64,000 nt of DNA, taken from Streptomyces sporangiiformans. Lineage in GTDB: Bacteria; Actinomycetota; Actinomycetes; Streptomycetales; Streptomycetaceae. The position numbers and the translations under genes are program-made. The stretch spans positions 4,796 to 68,795 of the forward strand of contig NZ_VCHX02000150.1 of NCBI RefSeq assembly GCF_005768555.2. The letters are read 5' to 3'. Within the stretch, counting starts at the first letter, position 1; each line of letters begins with the position of its first letter. Below are positions 25,513 to 34,387 of the stretch, piece after piece. The notes below the pieces were generated by a model, which saw only the letters and a list, made by a program, of their open reading frames with translations, ran no database searches and was not told where the DNA came from.

Positions 25513-26544
25513 TTGCGCCGACGCACCCTGCTCACCGGGATCGCCGGCGGCCTCGTGGCCGTCGGCACCACCCCCGCCTTCGCGGACGCCCGCCGCCGCG
25601 TCCTGCACGTGCGCCCCGGCGACCTGGTCCAGGACGCGGTGGACGCGGCGGACGGCGGCGGCTGGACGATCGTCGTGCACCCGGGGACGTACCGCGAAGT
25701 CGTCAACATCCCTGCCGACAAGCGTGACTTGACGCTGCGCGGTGCCACCCGGGACCCGCGTGACGCCGTCATCGTGTACGACAACGCGAGCGGTACGAAG
25801 AAACCCGACGGCACGACCTACGGCACCGCGGGCTCCGCCACCTTCACCTCGGCGGCGCCCGGCCTGACCGTGCGCGGGCTGACCCTTGCCAACGACTGGC
25901 TGCGCGCCGACCACCCGGAGATCACGGGGACGCAGGCCGTGGCCGCGTACGTCACCGGGGACCGCTCGCTCTTCGAGGGCGTGCGGCTCCTGGCCCACCA
26001 GGACACGCTGTTCGCGGACACCACCGCGCTGGAGGCCTTCGACCGGCAGTACTACCGGGACTGCTACATCGAGGGTGACGTCGACTTCGTCTTCGGGCGG
26101 GCCCGGGCGGTGTTCGAGCGGTGCCATTTCCACACCCTCGACCGGGAGGTGAGCTTCAAGCCCGAGGGCATGGTGTTCGCCCCGGCCACGGCGCGCGCCA
26201 ATCCGTACGGCTTCCTGGCTGTCCGTTCCCGGATCACCTCCGGGGCCGAGGACGCGGCGTACAAGATCGCACGCCCGTGGGTGCCGTCCTACGAGACGAC
26301 CGCCTGGCCCTCGCTGGTCGTCAGGGACACCTGGATGGGTCCGGGCATCGACGCGGTGACGCCGTACACCAACATGCGCGAGGCGTACCCCTGGCAGACC
26401 ATGCGCTTCAGGGAGTACGCCAACCACGGCCCCGGCGCGGTGATCTCGGTGCCCGAGAACCGGCCGCAGCTGACGGCGGAGGAGGCCGCCGTGCACACCC
26501 GGCGGACCTACCTCGGGGACTGGAGGCCGTATGCCCGCCCGTGA
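25513..26544 (+). CDS. Secreted pectinesterase (CE8), tandem paralogue
   Basis: A 343-residue CE8 enzyme with a Tat signal LRRRTLLTGIAGGLVAVG and a cleavage site near AFADA. Signatures are GTQAVAAYVTGDR, LLAHQDTLFAD, YIEGDVDFVFGRA and IARPWVPS. I chose the TTG at 25513 because an AAGGAG sequence sits 9 nt upstream; an ATG at 25495 would overlap the previous gene by 16 bp. It shares GTYRE, VIVYDNA and NDWLRADHPEI with its neighbour, so the pair arose by duplication. Its own 3' end overlaps the next esterase gene by 14 bp. Confidence 0.9.
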   Translation: MRRRTLLTGIAGGLVAVGTTPAFADARRRVLHVRPGDLVQDAVDAADGGGWTIVVHPGTYREVVNIPADKRDLTLRGATRDPRDAVIVYDNASGTKKPDGTTYGTAGSATFTSAAPGLTVRGLTLANDWLRADHPEITGTQAVAAYVTGDRSLFEGVRLLAHQDTLFADTTALEAFDRQYYRDCYIEGDVDFVFGRARAVFERCHFHTLDREVSFKPEGMVFAPATARANPYGFLAVRSRITSGAEDAAYKIARPWVPSYETTAWPSLVVRDTWMGPGIDAVTPYTNMREAYPWQTMRFREYANHGPGAVISVPENRPQLTAEEAAVHTRRTYLGDWRPYARP

Positions 26545-27706
26545 CCCGGCGATGGGGCGGCGGGCGTTCGTGGTGGGGTCCGGGGCGGCGGCGCTGTTCA
26601 CCGCGGCCGGGCCCGCCGGGGCGGCGGCGTCGGAGCCGGTGATCGTGGACGGTCCGCTGCCCGACTTCCATCCACTCCTCAAGGACGAACTCCGCTTCCC
26701 GCTCGCCTGGGGCACCTCCCCGATCCGGGACTTCCGGGCCTGGCGGCGGGCCGCCCGCGCGAAGGTCGAGGAACACCTCCTCGTCGAGCGGGACGACACG
26801 TCGTACGAGCCCGAGTTCGGCGAACAGCGCACCGAACTCGGCGACTACACGGGGGAGTTGGCGACCTTCTCGGTCACCCGGTACGGGCGGGTGCGCGGCG
26901 CCCTTCTCACCCCGCACGGCACCGGTCCCTTCCCGGCCGTGCTCCTGCTCCACGACCACGGCGCGAAGTTCGACATAGGAAAGGAGAAGCTGGTCAGGCC
27001 CTGGTACGACGGCGAGACACGACTCGCCTCCGCCCAGGCCTGGGCCGACCGGTACTTCAGCGGGCGGTTCCTCGGCGACGAACTGGCTCGGCGGGGATAC
27101 GTCGTCCTCGCCGTGGACGCGCTCGGCTGGGGTGACCGGGGGCCGATCACCTACGAGCAGCAGCAGGCCCTCGCGAGCAACTTCTACAATCTGGGCTCGT
27201 CGCTCGCCGGGCTCATGGCTCGCGAGGACGTGCGCGCCGCCGGCTTTCTGGCCGGGCTCGACCGGGTGGACCGGCGCCGGGTCGCGGCCGTCGGGTTCTC
27301 CATGGGCGCCTTCCGGGCCTGGCAGACCGCCGCGCTCAGCGACCATGTCGCGGCTGCGGCGAGCGTGTGCTGGATGACCGGGCTCAAGGAGGTGATGGTG
27401 CCCGGCAACAACATCCTGCGCGGCCAGTCCTCCTACTGCATGCTCCATCCCGGGCTCGCCCGGTACCTCGACTTCCCCGATGTGGCGAGTATCGCCGCGC
27501 CCAGGCCGATGCTCTTCTTCCACGGCGCTGAGGACACCCTCTTTCCTGCCGAGGGCGTCCGGGTGGCGTACGACAAGCTCCGCGACGTCTGGCGCTCCCG
27601 TCGCGCCGAGGAACGGTTGCACACCAAGGTGTGGCCGGACCTGGGCCATGTGTGCACCGCACCCATGCAGGACGAGCTCTTCACATGGCTCGACACCGTC
27701 CTGTGA
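26531..27706 (+). CDS. Exported alpha/beta hydrolase (dienelactone-hydrolase-like esterase)
   Basis: A 391-residue alpha/beta-hydrolase with a Tat signal (MGRRAFVVGSGAAALF). The nucleophile elbow is VGFSMGA near residue 258, LLLHDHG forms the oxyanion-side strand, and the C-terminal FHGAEDTLFP and LGHVC supply the acid and histidine. Proteins of this size and type in pectin loci include acetylesterases and the CE19 pectin methylesterases; I infer an esterase acting on pectin but cannot pick the bond. It overlaps the CE8 gene by 14 bp and ends the secreted-enzyme operon. Confidence 0.82.
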   Translation: MPARDPAMGRRAFVVGSGAAALFTAAGPAGAAASEPVIVDGPLPDFHPLLKDELRFPLAWGTSPIRDFRAWRRAARAKVEEHLLVERDDTSYEPEFGEQRTELGDYTGELATFSVTRYGRVRGALLTPHGTGPFPAVLLLHDHGAKFDIGKEKLVRPWYDGETRLASAQAWADRYFSGRFLGDELARRGYVVLAVDALGWGDRGPITYEQQQALASNFYNLGSSLAGLMAREDVRAAGFLAGLDRVDRRRVAAVGFSMGAFRAWQTAALSDHVAAAASVCWMTGLKEVMVPGNNILRGQSSYCMLHPGLARYLDFPDVASIAAPRPMLFFHGAEDTLFPAEGVRVAYDKLRDVWRSRRAEERLHTKVWPDLGHVCTAPMQDELFTWLDTVL

Positions 27707-27831
27707 ACCCCTGGGTGGGCGGGGGAGGGGGTTCCTTTCCCCAACCCCACCCCTTCCCGAAACAGGGGGCTGCGCCCCCAGACCCCCCAACCTCGGTCGT
27801 GTTTCGGCTGCGGGCCGATTGCGGCTGGTCG

Positions 27832-27950
27832 CGCAGTTCCCCGGGCCCCTGGGGGCTGGGGGCTGCGCCCCCGGGCCCCCATTCCCGGTCGTGTTCGGCT
27901 GCAGGCCCGCCGTGGCTGGTCGCGCAGTTCCCCGCGCCCCTGAAGGGGCC
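27832..27950. repeat. Dispersed Streptomyces intergenic repeat, two further copies
   Basis: The 296-bp gap 27707-28002 holds no gene. It contains two copies (27832-27866, 27913-27950) of the GGCTGGTCGCGCAGTTCCCC element seen at 23008, each preceded by a similar CGGTCGTGTTTCGGCTGCGG-type leader and GGGGGCTGCGCCCC stretches. The local arrangement looks like a partial tandem duplication. Confidence 0.65.
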
Positions 27951-28002
27951 CCCGACCCACCCACCAACCGCCAGCGATCCCACCCCAACCACCGGAGGCA
28001 CC

Positions 28003-29136
28003 ATGCGTCGCAGTCGTAGTCGTACTCGTACCGTCCTCACCGCTCTCGCCACCCTCGCCGCGGCCGGTGGCCTCGGTACCCTCGCCGGCACCACCCCCGC
28101 TCACGCGGCCACCGTCGTCGTCGGCACCTCCGCCGAGTTGACCAGTGCCATCAAGAACGCCACCGCCGGCACCACCATCCAGATCCGCGGCGGTACGTAC
28201 TACCCGACGGCCACCCTTCAGTCCACCGCCAACGGCACGTCCGCCAGTCGCATCCAGCTCCAGCCGTACGAGTCCGAGACCGTGAAGATCGACGGATCGA
28301 ACCTCCCCGACGGCGACTGGATCTTCAAGCTGACCGCCGACTACTGGACCGTCTCGCGCATCACCTTCCAGAACTCCCCGGACAGCGCGGTGGTCTGCCA
28401 GTCGTGCGCCTCCACGGTCTGGGACAACATCAAGACGATCAACGGCGGCGACTCGGGCTTCACGCTTACCGGCGACAGCACCACGAACAACACCGTCCGC
28501 AACATCGACTCGTACGGCCACTACGACCGGGCCAATCACGGCGAGAACGCGGACGGCATAGCCATCAAGTTCGGCTCCGGCTCCGGCAACCTGGTCACCG
28601 GCGCCCGCCTCTACAACAACTCGGACGACGGGCTCGACTTCTGGTCGTTCTCGTCCCCGGTCACCATCGAGCACACCTGGGCCATGGGCAACGGCAAGAA
28701 CCGCTGGTCGGACTCGGCGTTCGCCGGCGACGGCAACGGCTACAAGCTGGGCGGCGACGGCGAGGTCGTGGCGCACGTCGTCAACAACTCGGCGGCCTGG
28801 GACAACGCCGGCAACGGCTTCACCGAGAACAGCAACAAGGGGGCGATCGTCATCAACCGGACGACGGCCTACGCCAACGCCAAGTGGGGCTACTACTTCG
28901 CCACCGGCGCCGCCAGGCTCGGCAAGAACCTGGCGGTGCGGGGCGGCTCCGGGCTGGTGAACAAGGGCTCGTCGGTGGTCTCGTCCGGCAACAACTGGGA
29001 CTCGGGCATCTCCACGCCCGCCTTCCGGTCCACGGACGCGACGAGCACGTACAACGCCCGGCAGTCGAACGGCGCGCTGCCCGTGACCACGTTCCTGACC
29101 ACGGGCAGCACGACCATCGGCGCGACGATGGACTGA
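28003..29136 (+). CDS. Secreted right-handed beta-helix lyase, PL9-like pectate lyase
   Basis: A 377-residue exported protein: Sec signal (TVLTALATLAAAGGLGTLAG, site near AHAAT) and a single parallel beta-helix. PL9 (PelL/PelX-like) character is shown by GGTYYPTATL, NGGDSGFTLTGDSTTNN, the calcium-binding ENADGIAIKFGSGSGN, YNNSDDGLDFW and NGKNRW. PL9 enzymes use a lysine as base; AIKFGSGSG is the candidate region. It should cut polygalacturonate or rhamnogalacturonan. CCGGAGG site precedes the ATG. It converges with the GH43 gene, stops 10 bp apart. A close paralogue lies at 31623. Confidence 0.85.
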   Translation: MRRSRSRTRTVLTALATLAAAGGLGTLAGTTPAHAATVVVGTSAELTSAIKNATAGTTIQIRGGTYYPTATLQSTANGTSASRIQLQPYESETVKIDGSNLPDGDWIFKLTADYWTVSRITFQNSPDSAVVCQSCASTVWDNIKTINGGDSGFTLTGDSTTNNTVRNIDSYGHYDRANHGENADGIAIKFGSGSGNLVTGARLYNNSDDGLDFWSFSSPVTIEHTWAMGNGKNRWSDSAFAGDGNGYKLGGDGEVVAHVVNNSAAWDNAGNGFTENSNKGAIVINRTTAYANAKWGYYFATGAARLGKNLAVRGGSGLVNKGSSVVSSGNNWDSGISTPAFRSTDATSTYNARQSNGALPVTTFLTTGSTTIGATMD

Positions 29137-29145
29137 GCCGGGGGG

Positions 29146-31401
29146 CTACCGCCGTACGGGCTTGATCGACTCCAGGGTCGGCACCACCGGCAGAATCGTG
29201 CCGTCGGCCGCGAACCGCATGCGGTCGATGGTGGTCTCGCGGTGTGTGCCGTCCCCGCCCGCCTTACCGGGCCCGTTCAGCGCGAACCGGTGGTAGACCA
29301 TGTACCAGTCGTCCGTGCCGGGGGCGTTCACCACCGAATGGTGGCCGGTGGCAAGGATGCCGTACTCCGGGCGCTTGGACAGGATCGTGCCCTTCTTGGT
29401 CCACGGGCCGAGCGGGGACGGTCCGGTGGCGTAGGCGACGTGGTAGTTCTCGCTGCGCGTGTCGTCCTCGGACCACATGTAGTAGTACGTGCCCTGACGC
29501 TTGATCACGAAGGCACCCTCACGGAAGTTGTCCGGGGTGATGTCCTTCACCTCGGTCGCGTCGAACGACACCATGTCGTCGTTCAGAGGCACCACGTATC
29601 CGTGGCCGTTGCCCCAGTACAGGTACGACTTGCCGTCGTCGTCCGTGAAGACCGACGGGTCGATCATCTGCCCCTTGAACTGGCCTCCCTTGGCGACCAG
29701 CGGCTTGCCCAGCGCGTCCTTGAAGGGACCGGCGGGGGAGTCCGCGACGGCCACGCCGATCTGCTGCTCGGCACAGAAGTAGAAGTAGTACTTCCCGTCG
29801 CGTTCCGCGATCGCCGGGGCCCAGGCGTTCTTGTCGGCCCAGGACACATCGGGTCCGAGGTCGAGGATCTCGCCGTGGTCCTTCCAGTGCACGAGGTCCT
29901 TCGACGAGAAGGCCTTGAACTTCGTGCCGCTCCAGCCGGGGAAGCCGTCCGTCGTCGGGTAGATCCAGTAACGGCCGTCCATGTACTTGACGTCCGGGTC
30001 GGCGTAGAGACCGGGCAGGACGGGGCTGCGGGTCGGCACCGCCTCCACCGTCCATCTGCGGGTCGTCCCGTCGGCGGCCGTCACGGTGTACGTCTGCGGC
30101 TTGCGGAAGTCACGGCGCGTACCGGAGGGCGGGCTGACCTTGGCTCCCGTGCCGACCGACAGCCGGGGAGCGAGACGGGCCAGGTCGGCGTCCGGCTTCA
30201 TCGGCAGTACGACCTTCGAGGCGGCCTCGGTGACGACGGCGTACCCCTTCTGGTCCTTGGCCGTCGCGTCCACGACCGAGGTGCCGCTGACCGGATACGC
30301 GGCCAGCAGCCGGTCGTACTCCGCCTGCGTCACCGGCATGACGGTGCCGTGCCGCGGGCTCGCGGGCAGCTGGTAGTTCTTCGACATCGTCCACTTGCCC
30401 GAGTCGAGGTCGGTTGTCTCGAAGGGGACGTAGCCGCGGCCGCCGTACTCGTCGATGAACAGGTACCACTTGTTCTCGGTGTTCGACTTGAAGACCGTCG
30501 GGCCCTCGCCCCGGTCGATCGAGCCGCTGCCGATGCAGTCGGACACGAAGTCGTACGAGGTGTCGGTGAGCGAGGTCGACTTCTCCCCGGTGATGAACTT
30601 CGAGCACGGGCTGCTGGAGCTGGGGTCCCGCTCGTCCTTGGTGTAGCGGTAGTAGGTCCCGTCGTGCTTCACGACCGTCGAGTCGATGACGGAGTAGCCC
30701 GGGTCGTCCCAGACCTTCGGTTCGCTGAAGGTACGGAAGTCCTTCGTGGTCGCGTACAGCATCTTGTTGTACGTCGAGCCCGTGTGGTCCGGGTCGTCGT
30801 CGGCGTACAGCTTCGAGGCCCAGAAGACGACGAACTCGCCGAGCGTGTCGTCCCAGTAGGCCTCGGGCGCCCAGGTGTTGCCCGCGTTGTCGGGGGAGAC
30901 CTTCACCAGGCGCTGGTCGGTCCAGTTCACCAGGTCCGTGGACTCCCAGACCATGATGGACTTGCTGCCGTGGCGCTGGACCTGGTCCCAACTGCCGCTG
31001 GAGTTCTGGTACATCCTCAGGTCGGTCGCGATCATGTAGAACTTGTCGCCCTTGGGGGAGCGGATCACGAACGGGTCGCGCAGGCCCTTCTCACCGATGG
31101 TGGAGGTGAGGACCGGCTTACCGGCGTTCAACTCCCGCCAGTGCAGCGGGTCGTTGCCGCGGCTGAGGGCGTAGCGGATCTGCTCGCCGTCGGCGGTGCC
31201 CTCGCCGGTGAAGTAGGCGAAGAGGTAGCCGGCGTACTTCGACTTGGCCTTCTGCGTGGCCGCCTGGTCGGCCTGGTCGGCCTGGTTCACGGGTGGGGCT
31301 CCGGTTTGTGCGGGACTCGAGGGGGCTGCCAGCAGGCTCAGGAAGAGGGCCAACAGCGCGGACAGAGACATCAGGAGGGTGCGGGCGGTGCGGGGTCGCA
31401 T
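29146..31401 (-). CDS. Secreted double-domain GH43 protein
   Basis: A 751-residue exported protein with a signal peptide (LLMSLSALLALFLSLLAAPSSPAQ). The N-terminal propeller (about 55-370) resembles the GH43-like domain with GLRDPFVIRSPKGDKFYMIA, WAPEAYWDD and GEGPTVFKS. A small beta domain with YTVTAADGTTRRW (about 390-450) follows, then a second propeller (about 460-745) with YADPDVKYMDGRYW, MIDPSVFTDDDG and the acid Glu in FREGAFVIKRQG. Arabinan or galactan side chains of pectin are likely substrates. Both propellers keep DP-type base residues, so both may be active. AGGA precedes the start. It lies between the two PL9 genes on the opposite strand. Confidence 0.87.
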   Translation of the reverse strand: MRPRTARTLLMSLSALLALFLSLLAAPSSPAQTGAPPVNQADQADQAATQKAKSKYAGYLFAYFTGEGTADGEQIRYALSRGNDPLHWRELNAGKPVLTSTIGEKGLRDPFVIRSPKGDKFYMIATDLRMYQNSSGSWDQVQRHGSKSIMVWESTDLVNWTDQRLVKVSPDNAGNTWAPEAYWDDTLGEFVVFWASKLYADDDPDHTGSTYNKMLYATTKDFRTFSEPKVWDDPGYSVIDSTVVKHDGTYYRYTKDERDPSSSSPCSKFITGEKSTSLTDTSYDFVSDCIGSGSIDRGEGPTVFKSNTENKWYLFIDEYGGRGYVPFETTDLDSGKWTMSKNYQLPASPRHGTVMPVTQAEYDRLLAAYPVSGTSVVDATAKDQKGYAVVTEAASKVVLPMKPDADLARLAPRLSVGTGAKVSPPSGTRRDFRKPQTYTVTAADGTTRRWTVEAVPTRSPVLPGLYADPDVKYMDGRYWIYPTTDGFPGWSGTKFKAFSSKDLVHWKDHGEILDLGPDVSWADKNAWAPAIAERDGKYYFYFCAEQQIGVAVADSPAGPFKDALGKPLVAKGGQFKGQMIDPSVFTDDDGKSYLYWGNGHGYVVPLNDDMVSFDATEVKDITPDNFREGAFVIKRQGTYYYMWSEDDTRSENYHVAYATGPSPLGPWTKKGTILSKRPEYGILATGHHSVVNAPGTDDWYMVYHRFALNGPGKAGGDGTHRETTIDRMRFAADGTILPVVPTLESIKPVRR

Positions 31402-31622
31402 GACACATCCTGTGGGGGTCTGATGGATTCTGTTGGGTGGATGACCTTGGGAGTGTCACCAGCGGGATTGGGCACGTCAATCAGTGCGACGGGGACCGGG
31501 ACGAGCGAAAGTTTCGATTCGTTTCGCGTGCGGGCGGCAACCCTTCCGGCCATGGCGGCGACCAGGGACAAGAGACGGGCCCGGCCCGCCTCTTGTCCCC
31601 CTCCCTAGGAAAGGAACGCCCC

Positions 31623-32774
31623 GTGCGTCAGAGTCTTGGACGCCACCGCAGGACCCGAACCCTCTCCATCGCGGCCGGGGTGGCCGTCGCCGCCGGGGCG
31701 GGTGGCGTGTACCTCGGACTTCTGCCCGACGGAGCCAGCGCCGCCACCACGGTCACCGTGTCCACCACCGCGCAGCTGGAGTCCGCGGTCAAGAACGCCG
31801 CGGCCGGCACCACCATCCAGGTGCGCGGTGGCACGTACTACCCCGCGAAGACACTCAAGTCGGAGGCCAACGGCACCGGTTCGGCCCGGATCACGCTGCA
31901 GGCCGCCGCCGGTGCGAAGGTGAGGATCGACGGCTCGAAGCTGCCCGAAGGCTCCTGGCTGGCCGGGATCCACGGTGACTACTGGACCGTCCAGAACATC
32001 ACCTGGCAGAACTCGCCGGCCCAGGGCTTCGTCGCCACCTCCTCCGTGGGCGGCCTCTTCAAGAACCTCGTCACCGCGAACAACGGCGACTCCGGCTTCT
32101 CTCTGCGCGGCGACGGCACCACGAACAACCTCGTGCAGAACCTGGACAGTTACGGCAACTACGACCCCGCGGGCCACGGTCAGAACGCCGACGGGATCGC
32201 CGTCAAGTTCGGCTCCGGCTCCGGCAACAAGATCACCGGTGCCCGTCTCTACAACAACTCGGATGACGGCCTCGACTTCTGGCAGTTCTCCAGCCCGGTC
32301 ACCGTCGAGCACTCCTGGGCGTACGGAAACGGCAAGAACCGCTGGAACGACCCGGCCTTCGAGGGCAACGGCAACGGCTTCAAGCTCGGCGGCGGAGGCG
32401 CCTCGGTCGCCCATGTCGTCAACAACAACGCGGCCTGGGACAACAACCAGCACGGCTTCACCGAGAACTCCAACACCGGTGCCATGAGCCTGAACCGCAA
32501 CACCGCGTACGCCAACACCGGTTCCGGCTTCTACTTCGCCACCGGCAAGGCCCGCCTCGCGAAGAATCTCGCGGTGGGCAACAAGGACAGCCGGTCCAAG
32601 CTCGGCAGGTCCACCGTCTCCGTGGGCAACAACTGGGACCAGGGCATCGCCACCCCCGCCTTCAAGTCCACGAACGCGTCCACCGCGCAGGGCGCACGCC
32701 GCTCGAACGGCTCGCTGCCCGCCACGACCTTCCTGACGACCGGCTCCACCACCATCGGTTCGACGATGAACTGA
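31623..32774 (+). CDS. Secreted PL9-like pectate lyase (paralogue)
   Basis: A 383-residue paralogue of the lyase at 28003 with the same landmarks: GGTYYPAKTL, NNGDSGFSLRGDGTTNN, QNADGIAVKFGSGSGN, YNNSDDGLDFW and a closing TTFLTTGSTTIGSTM. The N-terminus (RTRTLSIAAGVAVAAGAG) is a signal peptide with a site near ASAAT. GTG start behind AAGGAACG. A hairpin terminator follows. The two copies flank the inverted GH43 gene, suggesting duplication with later insertion or inversion. It is the last intact pectin gene before the island. Confidence 0.87.
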   Translation: MRQSLGRHRRTRTLSIAAGVAVAAGAGGVYLGLLPDGASAATTVTVSTTAQLESAVKNAAAGTTIQVRGGTYYPAKTLKSEANGTGSARITLQAAAGAKVRIDGSKLPEGSWLAGIHGDYWTVQNITWQNSPAQGFVATSSVGGLFKNLVTANNGDSGFSLRGDGTTNNLVQNLDSYGNYDPAGHGQNADGIAVKFGSGSGNKITGARLYNNSDDGLDFWQFSSPVTVEHSWAYGNGKNRWNDPAFEGNGNGFKLGGGGASVAHVVNNNAAWDNNQHGFTENSNTGAMSLNRNTAYANTGSGFYFATGKARLAKNLAVGNKDSRSKLGRSTVSVGNNWDQGIATPAFKSTNASTAQGARRSNGSLPATTFLTTGSTTIGSTMN

Positions 32775-32803
32775 CCCGCACAGGGGAGAGCGAAGGCATA
32801 CGA

Positions 32804-32844
32804 GAACGCCTCGCCGGCTGAGCTCCAGTCCGGCGGGGGCGTTC
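32804..32844 (+). terminator. Hairpin terminator after the second PL9 gene
   Basis: Arms GAACGCCTCGCCGG and CCGGCGGGGGCGTTC around a 12-nt loop, 30 bp after the stop, followed by CTCTTG. It marks the left end of the pectin block. Confidence 0.7.
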
Positions 32845-32869
32845 CTCTTGCTGGCCCGCATGGGGGGAT

Positions 32870-33052
32870 TCAGGCCAGCAGATCAATCTCCGCGATCGTC
32901 TCCTTCTTGCCGCCGCGGGCCACCCAGCGGCGCGAGCCGAGCCATACGGCGACGAAAACGCCCAGGATGATGCAGAAGGCGTACGCCCTCAGTGGGACCG
33001 GGCCCAGGTACGGGACTCCGGTCGAAGGGCTGGGCAGTGCGGCGAGTTCCAT
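32870..33052 (-). pseudogene. lgt: Truncated lgt (prolipoprotein diacylglyceryl transferase), N-terminal 57-60 residues
   Basis: The 60-residue frame MELAALPSPSTG..LGPVPLRAYAFCIILGVFVAVWLGSRRW is the start of actinobacterial Lgt: the first periplasmic loop and first transmembrane helix. Homology ends after ARGGKKETIAEID; the rest of the roughly 300-residue enzyme, with its catalytic His and Arg, is absent. A CTAA-N5-TTAG palindrome sits 22 bp upstream of its ATG, so the promoter seems preserved. The break is near 32.87 kb, next to the last pectin gene, and marks one edge of the island. A short functional peptide is unlikely. Confidence 0.8.
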
Positions 33053-33070
33053 ACCTGCACTCTAGGAGGT

Positions 33071-33529
33071 TCAGCTAAGTAGCTTAGTAAATGGTTGGTC
33101 GTGCTCGGGTGTGGAAGCAGGCGCCTGAGCTGCGGCTGCGGTGCGCCGCGAGCGACGCAGCGAGAGTGCCAGGCCGACGAGAACGGGTGCCGCCAGCAGC
33201 ACCTCGGGCCATACGCCGAGCCACTGGGAGAGGGTGAGTCCCGAAGAGAGTGGTACCCGCTCCACCAGATGGCCGGCACGCCAGGTCCCCAGCCGGTCCA
33301 TGACCTGTCCGTCCGGGGCGACGATGCCGAAGATCCCGCCCGCGGCGAAGGCGGACCGGACGCGCCGTCCGCGCACCGCCAGGATCAGCAGAGCCGGGCC
33401 GAGCGGGCCAGGAACCACCGTCCGACCGGCGGGAACGAGGCATAGAGAAGCAGTCCACCGGCGGATAGCCGCCGCCCAGGACCGGAGCGTGGCCGCTCTG
33501 GGACGGGCCACGCGCGGTGTACCGGTCAT
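33071..33529 (-). CDS. Hypothetical membrane protein (second gene of CPICNK operon)
   Basis: A 152-residue basic protein I do not recognise. Hydrophobic stretches near residues 45-53 and a convincing transmembrane helix WLGVWPEVLLAAPVLVGLALSLRRSRR near the C-terminus, followed by an Ala/Gln-rich tail. The start ATG shares one base with the stop of the upstream gene (TGATG), so they are translationally coupled. The final codons run into the CTAA-N5-TTAG palindrome at 33074, so the gene ends inside the operator of the lgt fragment. Function unknown. Confidence 0.6.
   Translation of the reverse strand: MTGTPRVARPRAATLRSWAAAIRRWTASLCLVPAGRTVVPGPLGPALLILAVRGRRVRSAFAAGGIFGIVAPDGQVMDRLGTWRAGHLVERVPLSSGLTLSQWLGVWPEVLLAAPVLVGLALSLRRSRRTAAAAQAPASTPEHDQPFTKLLS
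33074..33088. promoter_or_regulatory. CTAA-N5-TTAG palindrome, site A
   Basis: GCTAA-GTAGC-TTAGT; the inner CTAAG-TAG-CTTAG is a perfect palindrome. It lies 22 bp upstream of the truncated lgt. Confidence 0.65.
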
Positions 33530-33984
33530 CACGAAGGGACTACGCAGACGTTCGCGGTGCGCAGTCGCCGGACCAGCGCATGGACGAGCAGGGCTACCGA
33601 CGCCACAGCGAGCACCGGCTGCACCGGCGCGAAGAATGTCAGGGCGCCACTGACTCCGATGGCCAGCACCACGAGTTTGTTGCAGATCGGGCAGCCGACA
33701 GCGAAGGCGGACAGCAGTCCGGCGCCGAGGGCACGAACAGTGCGGGGACGCTCGGGCGGCGCGGTCTCGGAGGCTTCGGCCGGACCGATGCGCACGTATG
33801 TGGCCACCAGGAGCCCTTCCAGCAAGGAACTGACCAGCCATACGGGGTAGTTCCACCACAGCACCGGAGTCATCCGCGTGTAGAAGGGAGTCGGCACCAC
33901 ACCCGTCGGGACGCCGATGACGAGTGCGGCGATCACCGTGACCGCTGCTGCTACGACCCATCTGCGGGCGGGCCAGGTGCGCAT
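33529..33984 (-). CDS. Small polytopic membrane protein with CPICNK motif
   Basis: A 151-residue protein with about four transmembrane segments (near residues 9-30, 43-62, 85-105, 115-135). The membrane-embedded AVGCPICNKLVV motif near residue 95 is a CxxC pair in a hydrophobic context, suggesting thiol-redox or metal handling. The family is seen in actinobacteria as a hypothetical membrane protein; I cannot name a function. The ATG at 33984 has a GAGGAG site and is preferred to an earlier GTG. It is the first gene of a two-gene operon with palindrome B 100 bp upstream. Confidence 0.7.
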   Translation of the reverse strand: MRTWPARRWVVAAAVTVIAALVIGVPTGVVPTPFYTRMTPVLWWNYPVWLVSSLLEGLLVATYVRIGPAEASETAPPERPRTVRALGAGLLSAFAVGCPICNKLVVLAIGVSGALTFFAPVQPVLAVASVALLVHALVRRLRTANVCVVPS

Positions 33985-34083
33985 GGGTCTGCTCCTCGCA
34001 ATCGGGTCGCCGACCGAACGGCGAGGCAAACGGGGGATGCCTGATAAGGGCCTCCGGTCGGCGGCTGACGGCCATGCTAAGTC

Positions 34084-34098
34084 ACTAATTGGTTTAGT
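34084..34098. promoter_or_regulatory. CTAA-N5-TTAG palindrome, site B
   Basis: ACTAA-TTGGT-TTAGT, 100 bp upstream of the CPICNK membrane-protein gene. A second CTAAG half-site lies 7 bp to its left (34077-34081). Confidence 0.65.
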
Positions 34099-34113
34099 AA
34101 CAACGGGGGCTGA

Positions 34114-34371
34114 TCAGTGGTGAGTCCGAGGTTCGACGACGCGGTGGCCGTGGGTAAGGCCGGTCATGCGTCGCTGGTAGGAGCGTGTGTCGATCCGTCC
34201 GTGCAGCAGCAGGCCGGCACACCACCGCTCCTCATCCTCGAGCGCCGCGCGCCTGCCCTTGATGCGGGCCAGGGGAGGGCACCGGCTCTGGTGTGTGCTG
34301 ACCAGCCGGGCTATGTCGTAGTAGATGGCGGCGAGAAGCAGGCCGCCGATCAGTATCGCTATCGCGCCCAT
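34114..34371 (-). CDS. Small membrane protein with SHOCT-like C-terminus
   Basis: An 85-residue protein with one N-terminal transmembrane helix (AIAILIGGLLLAAIYYDIARL) and a cytoplasmic tail. The stretch EERWCAGLLLHGRIDTRSYQRRMTGL near residues 46-71 resembles the short helical oligomerisation module (SHOCT) found at the end of many actinobacterial membrane proteins. It begins 16 bp after the stop of the DUF2933-like gene, so both form an operon behind palindrome C. Function unknown. Confidence 0.65.
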   Translation of the reverse strand: MGAIAILIGGLLLAAIYYDIARLVSTHQSRCPPLARIKGRRAALEDEERWCAGLLLHGRIDTRSYQRRMTGLTHGHRVVEPRTHH

Positions 34372-34387
34372 GGGGCCAAGGCCCAGT

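Noticed and set aside
27707-28002. CRISPR-like array in the repeat-rich gap
   Set aside because: Only two or three copies with unequal spacing and internal hairpins; it is the dispersed Streptomyces intergenic repeat.
32775-33060. tRNA gene or att repeat at the left island edge
   Set aside because: No cloverleaf or CCA-type end and no repeat shared with the right edge near 60870 could be seen by eye.
33074-33088. Reading the CTAA...TTAG palindromes as iron boxes
   Set aside because: The DmdR/IdeR box has the opposite order, TTAGG...CCTAA, and a 19-bp core; the arms here do not fit.
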